Below the pieces are notes generated by a model. It did no database searches. It saw only the letters and a list, made by a program, of their open reading frames with translations, and had not been told where the DNA came from. 64,000 nucleotides of DNA from JAFGPL01 sp046485045. GTDB lineage: Bacteria; Bacteroidota; Bacteroidia; Bacteroidales; UBA10428. Location: the NCBI GenBank assembly GCA_046485045.1, contig JAWOHT010000014.1, forward strand, positions 4,177 to 68,176, read 5' to 3'. Shown here in pieces: positions 52,907 through 60,070 of the stretch (position 1 is the first letter of the stretch; each line of letters begins with the position of its first letter). The position numbers and the translations under genes are program-made.

Positions 52907-53551
52907 ATGAGTACCATCGAAATTGAAAAACGTTATAACCAGCTCGCTGAAGAGAGTTGTTGTCTTTCGTGCGGAGGTGCGGTAAACCATGCAAATCCGC
53001 GTGTTGGTGAAATTTGTGTAGACCTTGGTTGCGGGCGCGGTAACGATGTGCTGAAAATGGCCGCCCAGACCGGAAGCTCCGGGTTTATTTATGGAATTGA
53101 TATTTCGGACGGTATGCTTGACAAAGCACGAAGAACCGCCGAAAAATTGGGGATAAACAACGTTAAGTTCATCAGGTCAAACCTCGAAACCCTTGCTTTG
53201 GAAGACAATTCTGTTGACCTGCTTATCTCAAATTGTACCATCAACCATGCAGCTGATAAGAAGGCTGTATGGAAAGAAATATTCCGTGTTCTAAAAACCG
53301 GTGGGCGCTTTGTGGTAAGCGATATCTATTCTGATAAGGAGGTACCTGAAGAATACAGGAACGATCCTGTGGCCGTGTCTGAATGCTGGGCAGGCGCTGT
53401 AACTAAAGAAGAGTACCTGAGAACATTGGTTATTGCCGGCTTTAAAAGTATTGACCTTATTGAGGAAAGCAATCCGTACCCAAAAGGGAAGATATATGTA
53501 AGCAGCTTTACCTTTGCAGGTTATAAATCAAATTCATGTTGTTGCTGTTAA
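52907..53551 (+). CDS. ArsM-like class I SAM methyltransferase with Cys-rich tail
   Basis: A 214-residue methyltransferase. Motif I is VDLGCGRGND (38-47). Cys110 in ISNCTINH and Cys160 in SECWAGA lie in the two motifs that carry catalytic cysteines in arsenite methyltransferases. The N-terminus has a Cys cluster ESCCLSCGGA (Cys18, 19, 22), and the protein ends in four consecutive cysteines (211-214), which is not typical of ArsM. It may methylate arsenite, another thiol-loving element or a Cys-rich product. It opens the radical SAM cluster, and its promoter overlaps a palindromic operator. Confidence 0.78.
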   Translation: MSTIEIEKRYNQLAEESCCLSCGGAVNHANPRVGEICVDLGCGRGNDVLKMAAQTGSSGFIYGIDISDGMLDKARRTAEKLGINNVKFIRSNLETLALEDNSVDLLISNCTINHAADKKAVWKEIFRVLKTGGRFVVSDIYSDKEVPEEYRNDPVAVSECWAGAVTKEEYLRTLVIAGFKSIDLIEESNPYPKGKIYVSSFTFAGYKSNSCCCC

Positions 53552-53574
53552 TTGTTTTACCTATATCATTTTAT

Positions 53575-53670
53575 ATGAAAAGTCTGATTAAAAAAAGTGA
53601 ATGTTCAAAAAAAACGGTGGCTCAATGCTGCGCAAAGCAATCTAAAATCGTTGCAGGCTGTCACGATTAA
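53575..53670 (+). CDS. Small Cys-rich peptide, possible radical SAM substrate
   Basis: A 31-codon ORF starting ATG at 53575, 23 bp after the methyltransferase stop, and ending TAA at 53668. The peptide begins MKSLIKKSECSKK, continues with a Cys-Cys pair (AQCCAKQ) and ends AGCHD. It is basic and has four cysteines. Small Cys-rich peptides next to SPASM radical SAM enzymes are often substrates, but this one has no Gly-Gly leader site and I recognise no known precursor family. It may also be a metal-binding or structural peptide. Only its reading frame, position and Cys content support it. Confidence 0.5.
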   Translation: MKSLIKKSECSKKTVAQCCAKQSKIVAGCHD

Positions 53671-53679
53671 ACCGACAAG

Positions 53680-53802
53680 GCTGTCAGAAAAGTATTATTT
53701 TGCAATGCCGCTTAAATAAGCTATCGGGAAATTTCGGGTTTCAAATGCTAAATAAGTCAAAATTAATGGTGAATGGTGTTAGGAAATAACTTTTCGGACA
53801 GC
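53680..53802. repeat. Long-range imperfect inverted repeat before the radical SAM gene
   Basis: GCTGTCAGAAAAGT (53680-53693) and ACTTTTCGGACAGC (53789-53802) match as an inverted repeat in 13 of 14 positions, 95 bases apart. The 158-bp gap between the small peptide and the radical SAM gene contains no other convincing ORF. The arms could form a structured leader or be the termini of a very small MITE-like element. Confidence 0.5.
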
Positions 53803-53828
53803 TTTTTCATTACTTCATAAAACGAATA

Positions 53829-55157
53829 ATGAATTTTTCGAGACACAATATCATTTCGAATATTGCAGGAACCGACAAGGTCGTCCTACTGAATATTCTT
53901 TCGGGAAATGCCGATATCCTGTCTGCAAAGGAATTTTCAGATTTTGAAAAGGGTATCTTTGCTCAAAAGCAGGCATTTATCTCCAAGGGTTATCTCGTTG
54001 ACCCGATTATGGAAGAGGCGTTATACAGAGATAAATATGTTGAATTTCTTGAAAACAGGGACTCGGATGAGGTACAGCTTTTTTTTGTTACAAATTATAC
54101 CTGCAACTTTAAATGCAGTTACTGTTACCAGGATGAGTATGCAGCGCCGGCAACAAAGCTGAATACCGCGATTATTGATGCATTCTTTGGTTATATAAGG
54201 AATACCTTCGCTGCAAGGAGAAAATATGTGACCCTGTTTGGAGGGGAGCCATTGCTTGCAGGTGCCGGTCACAAAGAGCTGATTGATTATTTTTTACGCA
54301 CGGCATCTGATGCCGGTATTGATATCGCAGTTGTGACCAATGGATACAACCTTTCGGGTTACCTTGAATTATTCAGGAAAGTAAGGATACGCGAAATACA
54401 GGTAACTCTTGATGGCACAAATGAAATGCATAACCTCAGACGGCCTTTGAAAAATGGTAAGCCTACCTTTACAGAAATTGTGGAAGGAATAGACAAGGCC
54501 CTTGATGCGCATTTCCCGGTTAACCTTAGGGTGGTGCTGGACAGGCAGAACATCATGAATCTGCCCGGGCTTGCATCTTTCGCCATTGCCAGGGGATGGG
54601 TGCAAAATCCGCTTTTCAAGACCCAGCTTGGCCGTAATTACGAACTCCATCATTGCCAGACCGAAACTCAGAGGCTTTATTCGAGGTTGTCATTGTATAA
54701 AGACCTGTATAAACTGGTGAAAGAATATCCCTGCATACTTGAATTTCACCGGCCTGCATTTTCAGTTTCAAAGTTTCTCTTTGACGAAGGAAAACTTCCT
54801 TCACCGCTTTTCGATTCCTGTCCGGGTACTAAAACCGAATGGGCGTTCGATTATACCGGAAAAATATTTGCCTGTACTGCCACGGTGGGCAAGCAGGGAG
54901 AAGAACTTGGCACTTTTTATCCCGAACAACAACACTTCAGCAAGAAAATTGCCGAATGGGAAGATCGTGATATATTGTCTGTTAAAGAATGTAAAGATTG
55001 TATAGTTCAGCTTGCCTGTGGCGGGGGGTGTGCGGCCGTGGCAAAAAACCTTACCGGTTCGGTTTGTTCTCCCGATTGCAGGCCGGTAAAAGAATTAATC
55101 GGGTTGGGTGTGGGATTGTATTTTAAAGAGGTGTTGGAACAGGAGGAAATAAAATGA
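53829..55157 (+). CDS. Radical SAM / SPASM enzyme, peptide-maturase type
   Basis: A 442-residue radical SAM enzyme. The [4Fe-4S]-SAM motif is Cys92-x3-Cys96-x2-Cys99 (CNFKCSYCY), followed by LFGGEPLL and an LDGTNEMHN-type motif. A C-terminal SPASM domain has cysteines in FDSCPG, FACTATVG, ECKDCIVQLACGGGC and VCSPDC, enough for two auxiliary clusters. The N-terminal 80 residues (LNILSGNADILSAKEFSDFE, ISKGYLVD) look like the leader-peptide-recognising segment of peptide maturases. It probably modifies a peptide or protein. Its end overlaps the thioredoxin-reductase fusion by 4 bp, so reductant supply is built into the operon. Confidence 0.88.
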   Translation: MNFSRHNIISNIAGTDKVVLLNILSGNADILSAKEFSDFEKGIFAQKQAFISKGYLVDPIMEEALYRDKYVEFLENRDSDEVQLFFVTNYTCNFKCSYCYQDEYAAPATKLNTAIIDAFFGYIRNTFAARRKYVTLFGGEPLLAGAGHKELIDYFLRTASDAGIDIAVVTNGYNLSGYLELFRKVRIREIQVTLDGTNEMHNLRRPLKNGKPTFTEIVEGIDKALDAHFPVNLRVVLDRQNIMNLPGLASFAIARGWVQNPLFKTQLGRNYELHHCQTETQRLYSRLSLYKDLYKLVKEYPCILEFHRPAFSVSKFLFDEGKLPSPLFDSCPGTKTEWAFDYTGKIFACTATVGKQGEELGTFYPEQQHFSKKIAEWEDRDILSVKECKDCIVQLACGGGCAAVAKNLTGSVCSPDCRPVKELIGLGVGLYFKEVLEQEEIK

Positions 55158-56425
55158 AAGAAATAAGTTCGAAAGATTTTGATAATGAAGTGATAATGGG
55201 CGGAAAAGTGGCATTGGATTTTTTTTCAAACGAATGTCCCCCTTGCGAGGCGCTTGCCCCAAAATTTGAGTCGTTGTCAAAACTGTTTGGAGATCGTGTT
55301 AAGTTTTTGAAAATCTTCAGGCAGGAGAACAGGGAACTGGCCGAAAAACTCGGGGTAAAATCTTCACCTACCGTGCTTTTTTTTGACAATGGCAAAGAGG
55401 TAGGCAAACGATATACCGGAGGAATAAAACGCTCCGATCTTTTATACGGAATAGGGTATCTCTTGCCGGCAGAAGATATTCAAAATGCAAAGCGTAAAAT
55501 CAAACCTGTTGTCTCGGAGTTTGATGTAATTATTCTGGGTGCCGGACCGGGTGGCCTGGCCGCCGGACTTTACCTCTGCCAGGCCCGCATCAATACTGTG
55601 CTGGTAGATATCGGCCTGCCCGGCGGACAGGTAGCATCAACCCACCAGGTATCTAATTATCCCGGTTTTATTGATCCGGTTCCCGGATACCTGCTCTCGC
55701 ACAACATGTCTGAACAAACAAAAAACTGCGGCACAAAATACAAAGTGTCCGTTGACGTTACATCTGTTGACCTGACAAAAAAAGAGGTAGTAATTGATGA
55801 ATATGAAACTATCAGGTTCAAAAAAATAATCATTGCCACAGGGGCATCGCCCAACCTGTTAAACATACCAGGTGAAAAAGAATATAAAGGACATGGGATA
55901 TCGTACTGTGCAACCTGCGACGCAAAGTACTACAGCGACAAAGAAGTAGTGGTGATAGGCGGTGGCAATTCTGCCATCGAAGAGGCTGAATTTATCTCTA
56001 AATTTGCCAAAAAAGTTACAGTAGTCCATCAGTTCGATAAACTGCAGGCTAATAAGACAGCGCAGGAGAAAGCCTTTGCCAATCCGCGCATAGAATTTGT
56101 TTTTGAACATGAACCCAGGTCTTTCAGAAAATCAGGTGACAAGATGATGGTTGAAATTGAGAGCCTGCCTGCGAAGCAGAGAAAAGAACTTATTACCGAC
56201 GGGGTTTTTATTTTTATCGGGATGAAACCCAATATCGGAATTTTCTCTCACCAGCTTCAACTTGACCAATGGGGGTACATAAAAACCGATGAAGATATGC
56301 GCACAAACCTGCCCGATGTGTTTGCCGTTGGTGATGTAGTAAGTAAAAAGTATCGTCAGATTACAACAGCAGTGGCCGATGGCACTATTGCAGCCATTGC
56401 TGTTGCCAAAGAACTGGATGTTTAA
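55154..56425 (+). CDS. Thioredoxin-thioredoxin reductase fusion
   Basis: A 423-residue fusion with thioredoxin at the N-terminus (1-105; active site CPPC at Cys28/Cys31, in place of CGPC) and a thioredoxin reductase domain (about 120-423). The reductase has IILGAGPGGLAAGLYL, the CATC redox pair (Cys252/Cys255), the NADPH motif VVIGGGNSAIEEA and a C-terminal FAVGDVVSKKYRQITTAVADG. The known mycobacterial fusion has the opposite order (reductase first). The ATGA overlap with the radical SAM gene suggests that it keeps that enzyme or its Cys-rich substrate reduced. Confidence 0.88.
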   Translation: MKEISSKDFDNEVIMGGKVALDFFSNECPPCEALAPKFESLSKLFGDRVKFLKIFRQENRELAEKLGVKSSPTVLFFDNGKEVGKRYTGGIKRSDLLYGIGYLLPAEDIQNAKRKIKPVVSEFDVIILGAGPGGLAAGLYLCQARINTVLVDIGLPGGQVASTHQVSNYPGFIDPVPGYLLSHNMSEQTKNCGTKYKVSVDVTSVDLTKKEVVIDEYETIRFKKIIIATGASPNLLNIPGEKEYKGHGISYCATCDAKYYSDKEVVVIGGGNSAIEEAEFISKFAKKVTVVHQFDKLQANKTAQEKAFANPRIEFVFEHEPRSFRKSGDKMMVEIESLPAKQRKELITDGVFIFIGMKPNIGIFSHQLQLDQWGYIKTDEDMRTNLPDVFAVGDVVSKKYRQITTAVADGTIAAIAVAKELDV

Positions 56426-56441
56426 TAATAAGGTTAAAAAA

Positions 56442-56675
56442 ATGGTAAAGAATTTATTTAAAAAATATGGAATCAACCTTCTTTTTGCACTTGCAGGTGC
56501 CGTAGGAGGGTATTTTTACTGGTATTATATTGGTTGTAAGTCGGGTACCTGCCCAATCACATCTGTCTGGTATTCTACCAGCCTCTACGGTGCACTGCTT
56601 GGATACCTCGTAGGAGATCTGGTTATATCGGTAATTAAGAAAGCAGGCAAAAAAAAGCTGGCAGACAATAAATGA
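56442..56675 (+). CDS. DUF6132 small membrane protein
   Basis: A 77-residue protein with two hydrophobic helices (about 9-27 and 43-66) and a short loop GCKSGTCPITS containing two cysteines. I recognise the DUF6132 pattern (YYIGCKSGTCPITSVWYSTSLYGALLGYL). The start at 56442 (MVKNLFKK) is preferred over an upstream in-frame ATG inside the fusion gene. Its 16-bp gap from the fusion puts it in the radical SAM operon. Function unknown; the Cys pair may bind a metal or take part in thiol exchange. Confidence 0.82.
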   Translation: MVKNLFKKYGINLLFALAGAVGGYFYWYYIGCKSGTCPITSVWYSTSLYGALLGYLVGDLVISVIKKAGKKKLADNK

Positions 56676-56713
56676 GATTGTCTGTAAAACCAAAAGTAAG
56701 TTTTACAGACAAT
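56662..56713. repeat. Three alternating 8-bp arms at the cluster end
   Basis: CAGACAAT (56662-56669), ATTGTCTG (56677-56684) and CAGACAAT (56706-56713) allow two mutually exclusive hairpins. The second is part of a perfect 14-bp stem (ATTGTCTGTAAAAC and its complement, loop nine bases, 56677-56713). No T-run follows, so it is either a weak bidirectional terminator between the convergent genes or a processing/stability hairpin. Confidence 0.7.
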
Positions 56714-56730
56714 TCATTCCATTGTAAAAT

Positions 56731-57294
56731 TTATTTTACCGGAAACCAGATAATGGTCTGAAATTTCTCCGGGTCTTTTTCCTCATTTGGATCGGTAAGG
56801 TAAGTTTCCCAGGCGGTACCGTTATCTTTGAGGTTATTATCTTTTACATATTTTTGCATGGCCTCATAAACAGGAAGCATCTTTTCGTAAGGACCCACAT
56901 ATAAGGTGCTTACAACTTTCATTGCTTCAAATTCCTTATAAACAACATCCCCGTCTGTTCCGGTTTTGGCTGCAACTGGCACTCCTGCTTCAAAAACTGT
57001 ATTTCCTTTAGGGTCAAATGAATAATAAACAGCAAATGGGGGACCTGCCGGTTGAACCTGGTTCTGTCCCATATATGCAAACAGCTTACCATAAAGCTCA
57101 CCCATTTTGGGGCCCACCTCGCTGGTAGGCACTTCTGCTTTAATGACAAATGCTTTTTGGGCATCAACGTTTTTAACTTCTATTTTTGGCCCTGAAGGGC
57201 AATCAGATTGTTTTTTCTGGGCTGATACTGATAAATTAAAGCCGGTAAAAAACAGCATAACTGCAATCATCATAAAAAATGGTTTGGTTTTCAT
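56731..57294 (-). CDS. Exported GyrI-like / effector-binding domain protein
   Basis: A 187-residue protein with a signal peptide (about 1-26) and a GyrI-like small-molecule-binding domain. KIEVKNVDAQKAFVIKAEVPTSEVGPKMGELYGKL and the later MKVVSTLYVGPYEKMLPVYEAM and WETYLTDPNEEKDPEKFQTIIWFPV match the family. Members outside regulators bind hydrophobic or amphipathic molecules; in the periplasm it might bind or hydrolyse a small ligand. It converges with the radical SAM operon. A weak -7-like CAAAGATC lies upstream at 57333-57340. Confidence 0.8.
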   Translation of the reverse strand: MKTKPFFMMIAVMLFFTGFNLSVSAQKKQSDCPSGPKIEVKNVDAQKAFVIKAEVPTSEVGPKMGELYGKLFAYMGQNQVQPAGPPFAVYYSFDPKGNTVFEAGVPVAAKTGTDGDVVYKEFEAMKVVSTLYVGPYEKMLPVYEAMQKYVKDNNLKDNGTAWETYLTDPNEEKDPEKFQTIIWFPVK

Positions 57295-57592
57295 AACAGA
57301 TTAAATTTTAAATTAATTGATAAATTCTGAAGACAAAGATCGCACCCCTGAATGACAACCCTATGTCAGCAGGTTTAAAGGGCAGGCGATATATTTTATT
57401 ATTTATTAAATTTATTGAAAATGAATTATATAACCAAATATATATGACAAATAAAAATTGTAAAGCCAGTTAAATAATATTGATATTTAGTCATTTAATT
57501 AAACCATTTTGTCAAAAATCAGTAACCTTTCAGCCTGATAAACAGTTAAAATCATAGCTTTTCAAGATCAATTATAAAAACTTACCAGATAT
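57295..57592. other. AT-rich divergent intergenic region
   Basis: Almost 300 bp with no gene. It lies between the GyrI-like gene (minus) and the siaC-like gene (plus) and must hold both promoters, but I see no strong -33/-7 pair or structured element. Confidence 0.5.
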
Positions 57593-57964
57593 ATGGAATC
57601 GTTAGCGATTAGAGGAACACTAAGAACACCTGCCATCATTTTCAATCCAGACGGAAACCTTATCATTAAAGGTAAGTCAATACCCGAAAGTGTTTTCAGG
57701 TTATATGCTCCGGCCATTCATTGGCTCGAACAACTTGATACGGAACATATTGTTTTTAATATAGATCTGGAGTATATAAACAGCGCATCGAAAGTTATGC
57801 TGCTCGAACTTTTCAATGTCCTCGAAGCCAATAGCAGGGTTAAAAGCATCAGGATAAACTGGCATCACGATGCAGACGATGAAGACAACTTTGATACCGG
57901 CAAGATTTATGAAGAGTCATTAACCCGTTCACAATTTACCTATGTGAATTATGTGACAAGGTGA
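57593..57964 (+). CDS. SiaC family regulatory phosphoprotein (DUF1987)
   Basis: A 123-residue STAS-like protein. ESLAIRGTLRTPAIIFNPDGNLIIKGKSIPESVFRLYAPAIHWLEQL and FNIDLEYINSASKVMLLELFNVLE are the DUF1987 pattern, including the phosphorylatable residue region INSASSK. In Pseudomonas, SiaC is phosphorylated by SiaB and dephosphorylated by SiaA and stimulates diguanylate cyclase activity. No kinase or phosphatase partner is adjacent here, so it is an orphan in this window. Confidence 0.85.
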   Translation: MESLAIRGTLRTPAIIFNPDGNLIIKGKSIPESVFRLYAPAIHWLEQLDTEHIVFNIDLEYINSASKVMLLELFNVLEANSRVKSIRINWHHDADDEDNFDTGKIYEESLTRSQFTYVNYVTR

Positions 57965-58011
57965 AAGTAACCAATTTTTTTTTATTGGGTTATGGTAAGT
58001 TTGCGATAGCG

Positions 58012-58218
58012 TTATTCACTTATATGTTCAATTGCTGTAAAAGCCTTTCTTAGTATTCTTTTCTTTAAACTTTCAGACGCCGGTACTATAACAGCTTCAA
58101 CCTATCCCGGTGTTTCTCTTTCAAGTTCAAAATCGGGAATTATTTTAACTACAATTTCTATATCTTTATCAGTATTTTCAAGCTGAAAGAAATTGAATAC
58201 GTTGAAAAAATTATAAGA
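58012..58218 (-). pseudogene. Possible decayed small ORF with internal TAG
   Basis: On the minus strand a 69-codon frame reads protein-like (NFFQLENTDKDIEIVVKII, then DFELERETPG, TAG, VEAVIVPASESLKKRILRK and AFTAIEHISE, TAA). The TAG is at 58104-58102. There is no ATG upstream in frame before the TGA at 58221-58219. The acidic-to-basic amphipathic composition looks like a gene remnant rather than random sequence. I do not recognise the family. It could also be noise. Confidence 0.35.
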
Positions 58219-58270
58219 TCAACAGTATTTCGTTATTTGGTGGCAACCATCTGGTTGACCAGTTAAAAGA

Positions 58271-58278
58271 TATCTTTG
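58271..58278 (+). promoter_or_regulatory. Candidate -7 element of the rtcB promoter
   Basis: TATCTTTG matches TAnnTTTG. It overlaps the in-frame ATG at 58276, which argues that translation starts further downstream, at the GTG at 58360. No clear -33 TTTG is visible at the right distance. Confidence 0.45.
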
Positions 58279-58359
58279 CCCCGAAAAGTTAAAAACAACC
58301 ACATAGGTAAGATTTTTACTTTGAAAACATGCCTGTTTGGTTCTAAATTATTATTAAAG

Positions 58360-59529
58360 GTGAAACAGGTTATAACTACAGAAAGAATTCCAATCAAATT
58401 GTGGCTGGAAGATATAGAGGAGGGTGCGTTGCAACAGTCCCGCAACATGGCCAATCTGCCATTTGCATTCAGCCATATTGCCATCATGCCCGATAGTCAC
58501 GAAGGATATGGGATGCCAATCGGCGGGGTATTGGCGACAAAAGGGGTAGTTGTTCCGAATGCAGTTGGGGTAGATATAGGATGCGGTATGTGCGCATTAA
58601 AGACAAACCTCGAAACTATTTCAACAGAAACTGTGAAAAAGATCATGAGTGGTATCAGAGGGCTTGTGCCACTTGGTTTTGATCATCATAAAGATAAAAA
58701 AGATATTGCTTTAATGCCTTCAGCAGATAACATTGTTAAAAACGGTGTTGTGGAACGTGAGTATGAAAGCGCCAGAAAGCAAATTGGCACACTTGGGGGC
58801 GGGAACCATTTTATTGAGGTACAAAAAGGTTCCGACGGCCATATCTGGATAATGGTACATTCCGGTAGCCGGAATATTGGTTTAAAGGTTGCAGAACACT
58901 ATAACAAAATTGCACAGCGCCTGAATGAAAGATGGCAATCTGTAGTGGATAAATCTTTCAACCTGGCATTTCTTCCAATCGAAGAACAGGCAGCAAAGGA
59001 TTATCTCAGTGAAATGCAATATTGTGTTGATTTTGCCTTTGCCAACAGAAAACTGATGATGAACAATATTGTGTCTGTTTTTACCGGATGCTTCAACGGG
59101 AATTTCAGCGAGCTGGAGTTTATTAATATTGCCCATAATTATGCACGGTGGGAAAGCCATTTCAATACCAATGTAATTGTACACCGGAAAGGTGCGACAA
59201 GCGCCCGGGTAGGGGAGAAGGGGATTATACCGGGTTCACAGGGTACCAAAAGCTATATAGTGTGTGGCAAAGGAAGTGCCGAAAGTTTTGAAAGCTGTTC
59301 GCATGGTGCAGGTCGTGCGTTAAGCCGCAAAAAGGCCCAGCGCACGCTTGAGCTTGAAACAGAAATCGCAAAGATGGATGAAAAAGGAATTATTCATGCC
59401 ATAAGAAACAAAAGCGATCTGGATGAAGCCCCGGGAGCATATAAGTGCATTGATGTGGTAATGGAGAACCAGAAAGACCTGGTAGATATAATGGTTGAAC
59501 TAAACCCGTTGGCGGTAATCAAGGGATGA
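58360..59529 (+). CDS. rtcB: RtcB family RNA ligase
   Basis: A 389-residue tRNA-splicing / RNA-repair ligase. VGVDIGCGMCALKTN supplies metal ligands, LGGGNHFIEVQ the conserved central loop, and SCSHGAGRALSRKKA the guanylylated histidine. RtcB joins 3'-phosphate or 2',3'-cyclic phosphate to 5'-OH RNA ends using GTP and Mn2+. I start at GTG 58360, giving MKQVITTERIPIKLW, which aligns with the E. coli start; a longer frame from ATG 58276 begins inside a -7 element. No archease or RtcA gene is nearby. Confidence 0.88.
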   Translation: MKQVITTERIPIKLWLEDIEEGALQQSRNMANLPFAFSHIAIMPDSHEGYGMPIGGVLATKGVVVPNAVGVDIGCGMCALKTNLETISTETVKKIMSGIRGLVPLGFDHHKDKKDIALMPSADNIVKNGVVEREYESARKQIGTLGGGNHFIEVQKGSDGHIWIMVHSGSRNIGLKVAEHYNKIAQRLNERWQSVVDKSFNLAFLPIEEQAAKDYLSEMQYCVDFAFANRKLMMNNIVSVFTGCFNGNFSELEFINIAHNYARWESHFNTNVIVHRKGATSARVGEKGIIPGSQGTKSYIVCGKGSAESFESCSHGAGRALSRKKAQRTLELETEIAKMDEKGIIHAIRNKSDLDEAPGAYKCIDVVMENQKDLVDIMVELNPLAVIKG

Positions 59530-59537
59530 TTCTAAAC

Positions 59538-59556
59538 TTGCGGAGAGAGAGGGATT
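59538..59556. repeat. Duplicated copy of the tRNA-Ser 3' end
   Basis: TTGCGGAGAGAGAGGGATT is identical to the 3' end of the tRNA-Ser gene and its flank at 59717-59735, in the same orientation, 179 bp away. Such a duplication is what a tRNA-targeting integrase leaves, but no integrase is present. Confidence 0.8.
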
Positions 59557-59592
59557 ACTCCTTTCAGTCGTGATCCCTTAAGGGAGAGGCTT

Positions 59593-59718
59593 AAAACAAA
59601 AAGCCCTGGCTTCCTTCGGTCGCTTGGGTCTTTGCTTTTTTATCTCCTTTTGAAAAAAAATTTTCAACGGAACTAAAAAAGCAAAGCCCCATTGCAAGGC
59701 AACAGGGCTTTTTGTTTT
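59593..59718. terminator. Nested inverted repeats forming a bidirectional terminator region
   Basis: AAAACAAAAAGCCCT (59593-59607) pairs with its exact complement at 59704-59718. Inside it CTTTGCTTTTTTA (59630-59642) pairs with its exact complement at 59674-59686, and TTGAAAA/TTTTCAA lies near the centre. Each half also contains a local GCCC...GGG hairpin followed by a T-run, which would end rtcB (plus) and tRNA-Ser (minus). The two halves look like inverted copies of one tRNA terminator. Confidence 0.7.
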
Positions 59719-59719
59719 G

Positions 59720-59804
59720 CGGAGAGAGAGGGATTCGAACCCCCGGTACCTTGCAGTACAACGGTTTTCAAGACCGCCGCATTAGACCGCTCTGCCATCT
59801 CTCC
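59720..59804 (-). tRNA. tRNA-Ser (anticodon UGA)
   Basis: On the minus strand the sequence folds as a type II tRNA: acceptor arms GGAGAGA (59804-59798) and TCTCTCC (59727-59721), discriminator G (59720), D-arm GGCAGAGCGGTCTAATGC, anticodon loop TCTTGAA (anticodon TGA), a variable arm and TTCGAATCC in the T-loop. CCA is not encoded. A terminator-like hairpin follows downstream. Confidence 0.95.
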
Positions 59805-60047
59805 GAGCGCAAAAGTATAAATTTTTTTCAAATTTCGGCACACTGTAATAATATTTTGTTTTCGATAGTGAAAAAACTTTTCTTTGGCCTTTTTGATGAG
59901 GTTGGCTCAGAAGTATTCAAACATATGTTCCCAACCTGATCAATTATATTTAATGATTTGTCCCTGCTTTCGCCGCAATGTAAACCGCAATGATTATCAG
60001 GACAAGCGCAAATTTATTTCAATTCAACAGTAATTCTTAACTTTTAT
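59805..60047. other. Gene-free stretch between tRNA-Ser and the M16 gene
   Basis: About 240 bp with no convincing gene and no recognisable RNA. Coding-like frames crossing the tRNA are artefacts of the tRNA sequence. The promoter of the M16 peptidase gene lies at its end. Confidence 0.5.
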
Positions 60048-60055
60048 TACTTTTG
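60048..60055 (+). promoter_or_regulatory. Candidate -7 element of the M16 peptidase gene
   Basis: TACTTTTG matches TAnnTTTG, 15 bp before the ATG at 60071. It includes the in-frame ATG at 60053, so 60071 is the likely translation start. Confidence 0.5.
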
Positions 60056-60070
60056 TGTTCCTTTTTGCCT

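Noticed and set aside
53671..53880. Two copies of ACCGACAAGG exactly 200 bp apart
   Set aside because: Ten bases only, the second inside the radical SAM coding region; likely chance.
58276..58359. 28-codon N-terminal extension of RtcB
   Set aside because: The ATG at 58276 lies inside a -7 element, and the extension has no counterpart in RtcB proteins; GTG at 58360 fits the family start.
59712..59939. Plus-strand ORF of 75 codons crossing the tRNA (begins MFCGERGIRTPGTLQ)
   Set aside because: It is the translated reverse complement of tRNA-Ser, a common false protein.
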